From Linnemannia schmuckeri (lineage: Eukaryota; Mortierellomycota; Mortierellomycetes; Mortierellales; Mortierellaceae): 64,000 nucleotides of DNA. The notes under the pieces are model-generated. The model did no database searches. It was not told the DNA's origin and saw only the letters and a list, made by a program, of their open reading frames with translations. This document shows, piece by piece, positions 57,452 to 64,000 of the stretch. Each line of letters starts with the position of its first letter. The first letter of the stretch is position 1. The DNA lies in NCBI GenBank assembly GCA_029449235.1, contig JANATG010000012.1:1302001-1366000 (forward strand), given 5' to 3'. The translations under genes and the position numbers were made by a program.

Positions 57452-59985
57452 CTAAGAAGCAGGCAAGTTGGCAGGCGCCGCAGAAGAAGCTTGTCTCAGT
57501 CCAAGAGCCATACCCGCAGGAACATGATTTACAGACGACAAAATCTCTGGACTTGCAGATACTGCAGCCGAGGCAGCAAGAGGGCCCGTTTTGAGCTGAA
57601 GTAACGAATGTTGATCGACACTACAATCATCCATCAACTCATTCACAAACACATCAACTTCAGCCTGCATCTCTTCATCGACCTCTGGGAAATTCTCGAG
57701 GTGGTCATCGTTACGGTAAAGGGAGAGGTACGAGTCAGTGCCATATCCTTCCATCGAGATGAGTGACAGGTCGCCGCCAAAGTACCGAGCAATCAAGCGA
57801 GCAAGCGGGAGGCCGTGACCCGACCCGTGGAGAGGCGAGTCCAGGTAGTCTTTGGCCTCACTTGCAACACCACCCATTGCAGCTAACGAGTCGGCGGTGC
57901 TAGCAGACATGTTCGAGCTAATGACATCTTGAGAAGGAGGGCGAGACTTGACAGAGTTGACATAGCTCCAGATATTGTCCATGTCCGACATGGCCAGTCC
58001 GCCTCCTTGATCCATAATCTTGATCGTCACATCCTCACCGCCATCAACCAGCGTCAGCGTCACAGGCGGCATCGCAGATCGAGCAGTCGCTCCTCCCTCT
58101 CTCTCCGACGATAATCCCATCATCACAGGCGACCCATCTCGAAGGTGAGCATCACATGTCGCACGCATAGAGTTCTTGAGTAGCTCATAGATATTACGAT
58201 GTAGGAATTCGTCGACATAGGTGGCCGAGATGTCAGGGTTGGGTGTCTGGATCAAGACCGAGGGTGCTGGCTGGCCATAGTGGGCTGCACAGACTCGTTG
58301 GGCGTCACGGATGGCTTGTTTGGAGATTGAGAGGGGATTCACGCGTTGGACTAGGTTCAGTCCTCTGTCATGCAGTGCCAGGTGCTCTCCTGTTGAATAT
58401 AATAAAAGAAAGAGGGTGTCTGGAAGGTGAGTTATGATGTCATGATACTTCCCAGGGCGCGTGGTTGAAGTGTAGAAAAAAATGCAACTATTAACAAGGA
58501 GTTTCCAGACCTCAGGAACAATACAACACTAGTGCGCGAGGGAAATAAATAAAGAAAAATAGCGCACGCGCTAATCGCCATATTCACCACACTGCATACA
58601 CTACAACTACGCGCACTTTATAAGCATCTTTCTAGTCCTTTTTGCCATCAGTCTGCAATCAGGAAAAAAGTAAGGAAGCACACTCACGCACACATGAAAA
58701 ACGTGGTTCAAAAACAAAACTTACCGATCAAGAGCCGAGTGCCAAGGTTGATGGTGTAAAACCGATTAAAGAAGGATTGGATGGCCTTGTCAGTCTCTGG
58801 ATCAATGCATCGGCTGTTACTGCTACCTTTAGCACTACTACTACAGCCGGAGAGAACCTTGTCTTGTTGGGCACATTGACCCTGGACAGAGGCGACCAAC
58901 TCCCTGAAGCCTTGACTGATGGCCAGCATCTTAACCTTGTGTCGTTGTTCGAGGTTTCTGAGCAGAGCCGTGAACTCTTCTTCGAGCTTGGGTGTTGATG
59001 GTTTTGGCATCTGTGTCACCAAACTATAGGGGTTCGATAGGAATACAATAATAGACAAGTCAGTTAGAAGTCAACATGATGAAAAAAATGTCAAGGTAGA
59101 CCGAGAGCGAAGGAAAGGAAAGGAGCAACATGTTAGTGTCAACTGGGTACCCATTTGGTAAATGTGGAAGCCCCTCCCTTCTCTTTTGAGAAAGCAGGCA
59201 GGCAGTGTTGTCAAGAGAGAGGGGAAAAAAAGGGATGATCCTTGACCGTGTAGAGGAGAATTGGCTACTTTTCTTTCCTTGTTTATCTCTTTTATCCCGG
59301 AATGAAATCATAGGGACAACTTTAGCTTGTTATGAAAAAATGTGGAGGTGGCATCGAAGAAGAGGTCTCTTTCTTTTGTTTTGTTGTTCTCATTTGTCTT
59401 CAGCATACCTGATGTCCTCAACGTAAGATCGGGCGACCTGCTGGAAGGTCGGCATGTCTGTCATGTTGACCGGCAACAGCGTCGAGTTGAGCAGCTTGAG
59501 TGCATGGGACAGCCGGATGGGGAGTTCTTGGTAGAGGAAGACTGCTGGGATAACCAGCGCGCTCTGGCTCTTGGACTCGAGCACATGTCTATCATTTTAT
59601 AGTCAATTGGGCAGATGCACAGCAGGTCGCCTTGTTGTTAGAGAAAGAAATTTCACCAAGAAAGAGCGAAGATGAGATCCTCAAGAAGATATTGAACTGG
59701 CGTGGTTACCTTCCGAGACTGTACATTTGCTTGAGCTAGATAGAATATAAAAAAGAGATGGATGTGTTGGTGAGTGGCTCGCTATGCTCTGAAAGTGAAA
59801 GAAAAAAGATGTTGTTTCTGGTCTGTTGGTACTTGTTCATTTGAAGAGCATTGGTGTTATTGTCGTAAAGAGTGTCAATGCAAGAGCAAAGGGCTGCTTA
59901 CAGAAAGTCTTGTTGCCTTTGTGCGACATAGCTTTGAGACCAAATCGGTCGGTAAAGCGTGAAAGGCTGCTTGGGTCTTGTTCAT
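57452..59985 (-). CDS. Mitochondrial protein kinase of the PDK/BCKDK family
   Basis: Phosphorylates the E1 subunit of pyruvate or branched-chain 2-oxoacid dehydrogenase; GHKL-fold kinase. Five exons (59985-59902, 59735-59710, 59588-59409, 59023-58725, 58389-57452) give 508 residues. The N-terminus reads LVSKLCRTKATRLS-LKQMYSLGR across the first splice, matching the PDK start. Then comes VFLYQELPIRLSHALKLLN. The ATPase N-box is NIYELLKNSMRA, with the G1 box DQGGGL and the G2 box GSGHGLPLARLIARYFGGDL. The C-terminal ~90 residues extend beyond the usual end with Ala/Ser/Pro sequence. No clear mitochondrial presequence precedes Met1 in this model, so a 5' exon may be missing. Pyruvate versus branched-chain specificity cannot be decided by eye. 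Confidence 0.9.
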
Positions 59986-60980
59986 TGTTCAAGGAAGGTG
60001 AAGTTGTGTATGACCGTATTGTTGTTGTGCTGCAGCGTGTGATGCAATTGTTGCTCCGAGGAATGTAGCAAAGAAGAGTGTACTGTGTTGTTGTTATTGG
60101 TGCTGGATGTGAGAGTAATTGCTGGATATGATGGCAAAGATGAAGAGGGTAGAGACAAGGAGGAGGAGGGCGTGTCGAGGATGGATTTAAAGGACGACAG
60201 GGCCATGGCACTGTAGACGAGAACGAGTGCCGATGAGGGATTTATGATTTTATTACAAGAGTTGTCCAGAGGAGGAAAGGGGGCTTTGCCTTCTTTATTT
60301 GATGGTGGTTTGACACGAGAAAGGGGAAAGGAAAAAAGAGAAAGAAAACAAGTAAAAGAACAAAAACAATCGAGACGCTAATGAAGGAAAGATCTGATTC
60401 CATTTCCATCTGGTCCATCTCCCATTGTGCATTTCAACCTGTCCATCGTCATCTCACACCTACGCCCCTTGTGTCCAGCTGAGCACCACCAGTCTAATTT
60501 TTCTTGTCCTTCAATGCCTTGCATTTTTTTTTTTTTTTTTTTTTTTTTTTTGACTTGTTGGTCAAGGAGAGTGACCTGCAACTAATCCAAAAAGAGTGCG
60601 AGACAGGCCGAAAAAGGGCGCTAGCAATGAGGTTGTTCTGCTTGACAACCATCGTCATCGATCACTTTCCTTCATTCTTTCTTTCATTTCTGATGCGACT
60701 CTCGTAGTGAACACTCTCAATGGCTCTCTTGTGACAAGAAGCTGTCATATCCGGTGTTGTCCTGACAGAAAAAGTCGTTCCTTTTTCAACGGTCCTTCCT
60801 CAATGTGCCTGTGCGCGTTGGTTGGTCTTATTTATGTCCTTTCCATGACATGATGCCAGTCCTCAATAATGCAAGTATGGTGTAGAGTGTAGATTGCATA
60901 TGCGATAAGGGGTTTATTAGGAGGAATCTATATTACAAGAGGATGTGGCAGTAGTAAAAAAGGGTTGATAGGAAAGAAGG
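59986..60980. other. Spacer upstream of the PDK gene
   Basis: About 1 kb. It contains an alternative ATG at 60206 opening a Ser/Thr/Asn-rich frame that ends before the kinase and could be a presequence exon. A run of about 28 T lies at 60524-60551. No supported gene. Confidence 0.45.
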
Positions 60981-60988
60981 AGAGTTCT

Positions 60989-61792
60989 TTACATGACCAA
61001 GGAGGAAATACCGGCGGCAATGACAGCCAAGGCAGAGACCATGGTCATGGATCCAGCAAGGGAGGAAGCGGCGCTCTGGCCACCATGGCCAGAGTGATCG
61101 CCACCAGTGGGTTTGGGGTCAGCGGATCCCGAGGTTGTGGCGGGAGCAGCGGGGGCCTTGTAGGTAGCGTTACAGAAAGGAGCAAAGGTGGTGTTCTTGC
61201 ACATGGCGTTGAACGAGGGGCACTGGGTCATGTCGGGCATGTCCAAGCACAAGCCCTTCCAGGCAGAGACCTCATCGCACTGGCTGTATCCGGTAGCATC
61301 GGGGGCGGGGCAAATCTTGCAGTCAGACATACCGGGCATCTCCTGGCAGACGGAGTAGATGGCGCCGGTGACGATCTTGCCCGAGGGGAGACCAGGGAAG
61401 GCGACCTGGGTTTTGCAGTTGGGGATCAATGAGGTGGCGCTGCAGAAGACAGAGTAGGACTTTGCGCAGGCAGCCTGGGTGACGGCGGTGTCCTCCTTGG
61501 CCGTGCAGAGGGTGGCGAGGATGGTGAGAGGAGCACAGTAGGTGGGATTGAGAGACTTGTCGGCGGCACAGGCGACGTTGAGCGAGCATCCGGGGAGGTA
61601 CTTGTTGGCCGTGCAAATCTCGGTGATGGCGCTGGTGATGTTGGTGGCGGGGATGGAGTAGTTGGCGCAGGAGGCGTCGGCAGGGTTGGTCAAGCATACC
61701 GAGGGGGTAGCATCACCGTGGTCGTGACCCTCGTGGGCGGAGACGGTAGCGACAAGGGTGGTGGCGACGGCGAGAAACAATGAGGTACGCAT
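60989..61792 (-). CDS. Secreted GPI-anchor-type Cys/Met/His-rich protein, Ctr-ectodomain paralogue
   Basis: Single exon, 267 residues. The signal peptide (MRTSLFLAVATTLVATVSA) is followed at once by HEGHDHGD. About 200 residues with ~18 cysteines come next, then a Thr/Pro/Gly/His linker (GGDHSGHGGQ) and a hydrophobic C-terminus (VSALAVIAAGISSLVM) typical of a GPI signal. Repeating motifs MPGMSDCKIC, MPDMTQC and KYLPGCSLNVAC align with the ectodomain of the Ctr copper transporter encoded divergently on the right (MPYMPGCSLYSSC, MPEMSQC). Met-X2-Met-X2-Cys and His clusters are copper-ligand patterns. A surface copper-binding role is inferred; no named family was recognised. Confidence 0.85.
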   Translation of the reverse strand: MRTSLFLAVATTLVATVSAHEGHDHGDATPSVCLTNPADASCANYSIPATNITSAITEICTANKYLPGCSLNVACAADKSLNPTYCAPLTILATLCTAKEDTAVTQAACAKSYSVFCSATSLIPNCKTQVAFPGLPSGKIVTGAIYSVCQEMPGMSDCKICPAPDATGYSQCDEVSAWKGLCLDMPDMTQCPSFNAMCKNTTFAPFCNATYKAPAAPATTSGSADPKPTGGDHSGHGGQSAASSLAGSMTMVSALAVIAAGISSLVM

Positions 61793-63182
61793 CTTGGGTT
61801 GTTGTGTTGTTTGGTGTCGAAAAGGAGGTTGTTGAGGTAGTGGTTGGAGTTAGGAAAAAAAGAGGAAAGTAATGGGGGGCCAGGCCTTTAAGTATTGAAG
61901 TTGACAGGGAGAGGTGGAGAAGGGGCAAGTTTGACAGGAGGAGAACGATGGGGACCTCGCTGGCCATGGTGCAGCAACAGGCGATTGATTGGACTCGATT
62001 GGGTTGGGTTGGGTTGGGTTGTTACAAATAAACAAATATGTGGGAAACCCGGGGGAAAAGCGAAAGTAGTCAGTCGCCATCTGGCGAATGAATTGAACTC
62101 AATACTCTGCAGGTTTTGAACATATGAAAAAAAAAAATGTTTAAACTCAAAATGAAAATGACATTCTCTCTTAGTGCCGTTGTTTTTGACAACCTTTTTC
62201 CTGTTTGTGCCTTGCGTCGGAAGTCGATTTCATCCAATCGTCAGCCAACCAAGCAAGCCAGCCATCGTTGACAATGTTTGTTGGGCTACTCCCTCCTACC
62301 CGTACGCCAACAGGTTGTCATTCATCCATCCTTTAACTTTTATCCTTCGGCGTTGTTACCCATGTTGGCGATTAGCGGAGGAACTTGAAAGGCGCCTGTA
62401 TCTTTTGCAACGTAACATTCGAGACATGGCAAGCGGAGGTCTTGACAGACCCCGAAAGGTACTCCCTCCCTCTCTCGTTTTCCATCTAAGGGTGAATTGT
62501 AGATTTTTCTTCTCTGTTCTCAATTCAATCGGCGACATACATCAAACAAAACAACAAAAAAGTTATTCACACATACATACAATTTTCACCTCTGATCTCT
62601 ATGGATCCAGACACTACTGATGGGGAGGGGGCACATCGTCCACTCTATCAGCCTTGGTTCATGTCAGTCATCACTTCTATCCCCCCCGGTTAACCCTGAC
62701 TGCCTTGTCACTTTCATCCTCCTCTTCTTTTCTCTTCTCTCTCTTATCCACACACTCTTCTCACTCTCCTTACACATACACATACTTTCACCCACACTCT
62801 CGCACTTACCCACTCTTTCCTCACCCACCCCTTGCACTCGCACCCCCTCACGGCTAAAAAAAAGTCTGTCAAACTTGACAGCTCATCCGCTCGGCGCATT
62901 CCATTCACTCTCATTCCGCATCGCAGTTTTCTTTTTTGACATTCTTTTTTGACATTCTCGATTCATAACACACCACCCCGACTTCCAACCCAATCCACGC
63001 CGTCTTGCGTTCTCTCTCCACCCTCCCTTTAGTTTTTCCTTTGTAGACAATCCCCAATTGATATAAACCACCAAGGTCGTCGTTTTTTCTCAAATTTTTT
63101 TTCTGGTTTTTTCTTCAATTCGATTATTCGATTTCACACCTACATCCCCTAAAATCTTCTTCCTTCCCTCCCCTTTGGAATA
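61793..63182. promoter_or_regulatory. Divergent upstream region of the copper-related gene pair
   Basis: 1.39 kb between start codons. A gggtt direct repeat lies at about 62000-62020. A long pyrimidine-rich tract (62690-62830 and 63000-63180) precedes the transporter start. A short frame near 62290-62480 (LAEELERRLYLLQRNIRDMA) is helical but has no start, end or homologue I know. Copper-responsive elements could not be assigned with confidence. Confidence 0.4.
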
Positions 63183-64000
63183 ATGCTGCAATCGCTCGTT
63201 CCTCCCAAGGCTTCGGCTCTCCTTGTCGTCCTCCTGGCCCTCACTGCAGGAAGTCAAGTCCAAGCTCAGGCGGTCGACTGTCTGGTCACCCCCTCAGACC
63301 CCTCATGTGTCTCCTTCGTTCTCCCTCCCGCAACAGTCACGGCTGATCTCGAGGGGCTCTGCACCCAGATGCCCTACATGCCCGGCTGCTCCCTCTACAG
63401 CTCCTGCAAGACCGCCTCCAAGACCGACCAGTGGTGCACCCCCTTCTCTGTCCTCGCCGACATCTGCTCGGTCGACATGCCCATGATGAAGGACTGCAAA
63501 AACTACGTCGCCCTCTGCGGTACCGCTGCCAACCAGACCGCCGCCTCAAGACCCTCCATCTGCAAGTCGGCCCCTATGATCGAGGCCTTCCCCACCACCA
63601 AGAATGCCTCGGCCCTTGTCATCGACATCTGCACAGAGATGGACATGGCTGGCTGTGAACGCTGCCCCAAGCCTCCACCAGGCGCCTATGCCGCCAACTG
63701 CGATACCCTCGGCACCTACGCGATCCTCTGCAAGGCCATGCCCGAGATGTCCCAATGCGCAACATGGAAGACGATGTGCTCTACCTCTTCCGCAACCGCC
63801 TCGTCCTTGAGCTTCCAGTCGTCCGAGTACTGTGCTGCTGGTGTGGGTAGCCCCGACATGAACCCTCCTGCCATGCGCATGTACTTCCACTTGGGTTTCG
63901 CCGACTATGTTCTCTTTGAAAAGTGGGTCCCCCGCAACCAGAGCCAGTACGTTGGCACCTGGTTCGCCCTCTTCTTCTTGACTCTCTTCTTCCAGACCAT
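63183..64000 (+). CDS. Ctr-type copper transporter with Cys/Met-rich ectodomain (5' part)
   Basis: Frame open from the ATG at 63183 to the window end (272 codons seen). The signal peptide (ASALLVVLLALTAGSQVQAQ) is followed by a ~180-residue ectodomain with about 19 cysteines and Met motifs (MPYMPGC, MPMMKDC, MDMAGCERC, MPEMSQC). The Ctr core begins at about residue 228 with MRMYFHLGFADYVLFEKW. The first transmembrane helix (YVGTWFALFFLTLFFQ) lies just before the cut. The second and third helices, with the MXXXM and GXXXG motifs of the family, should follow outside the window. The ectodomain is paralogous to the GPI-type protein to the left. High-affinity Cu(I) uptake is the family function; the ectodomain role is inferred. 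Confidence 0.9.
   Translation, partial: MLQSLVPPKASALLVVLLALTAGSQVQAQAVDCLVTPSDPSCVSFVLPPATVTADLEGLCTQMPYMPGCSLYSSCKTASKTDQWCTPFSVLADICSVDMPMMKDCKNYVALCGTAANQTAASRPSICKSAPMIEAFPTTKNASALVIDICTEMDMAGCERCPKPPPGAYAANCDTLGTYAILCKAMPEMSQCATWKTMCSTSSATASSLSFQSSEYCAAGVGSPDMNPPAMRMYFHLGFADYVLFEKWVPRNQSQYVGTWFALFFLTLFFQT

Noticed and set aside
59982..60206. Ser/Thr/Asn-rich frame starting MALSSFKSIL as the PDK N-terminus
   Set aside because: It ends in a stop in a different frame from the kinase. The kinase N-terminus is supplied by MNKTQAAFHALPTDLVSKL from 59985. It could still be an upstream exon, but no splice was found.
62174..62620. Plus-strand frame of 148 codons upstream of the Ctr gene
   Set aside because: No recognisable motif, mixed composition, and it lies in a promoter-like spacer. 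A helical bit near 62370-62450 was not enough to call a gene.

Overview
The window is nuclear DNA of an intron-rich early-diverging fungus. A Mortierella/Linnemannia-type Mucoromycota genome fits best, but that assignment is inference. Nearly all genes are broken by many short GT-AG introns of roughly 60-200 nt. Pyrimidine-rich tracts precede many start codons, and A/T homopolymers and microsatellites fill the spacers. The proteome is typically fungal (Fes1, Rrs1, Gpi8, Hog1-type MAPK, NBR1, XPA/Rad14, Ctr copper transporter). I derived exon structures by hand from conserved protein motifs plus splice signals. For 15 of the host genes, and for the transposon gene, the exon sum is a multiple of three with no internal stop.

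Layout, left to right: SAP30BP/HCNGP-like (-), GPI transamidase Gpi8 (+), Rrs1 (-), eIF3h (+), an interrupted unrecognised ORF (-), a foldback repeat, cytosolic TrpRS (-), Prp22/DHX8 helicase (-), NBR1-type autophagy receptor (+), glycogen branching enzyme (+), G-alpha (-), a 3.2-kb purine-rich spacer, XPA/Rad14 (+), Fes1 (-), a large divergent Ser/Thr kinase (+), Hog1-type MAPK (+), a six-AT-hook protein (-), a p24 cargo receptor (-), and an alpha/beta-hydrolase fused to a dual-specificity phosphatase (+).

A complete 7.5-kb Mutator-like (MULE) DNA transposon follows at 49434-56975. It has 33-bp terminal inverted repeats and matching target-site duplications. Its main gene encodes a single 1271-residue protein joining a Ulp1/C48-type cysteine protease to a FAR1-type MULE transposase with SWIM and zinc-knuckle-like modules. 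A second, divergently transcribed accessory gene and a 107-bp tandem-repeat array lie in the same element. It sits about 60 bp from a tRNA-Asn gene.

The right end carries a mitochondrial-type PDK/BCKDK protein kinase (-). Last comes a divergent pair that share a Cys/Met-rich ectodomain: a GPI-anchor-like His-rich secreted protein (-) and a Ctr copper transporter (+) cut by the window end. The MULE protease-transposase fusion and the copper pair are the two most interesting systems here. A 5-nt microexon and a GC-AG intron in the G-alpha gene are the most interesting gene-structure observations.
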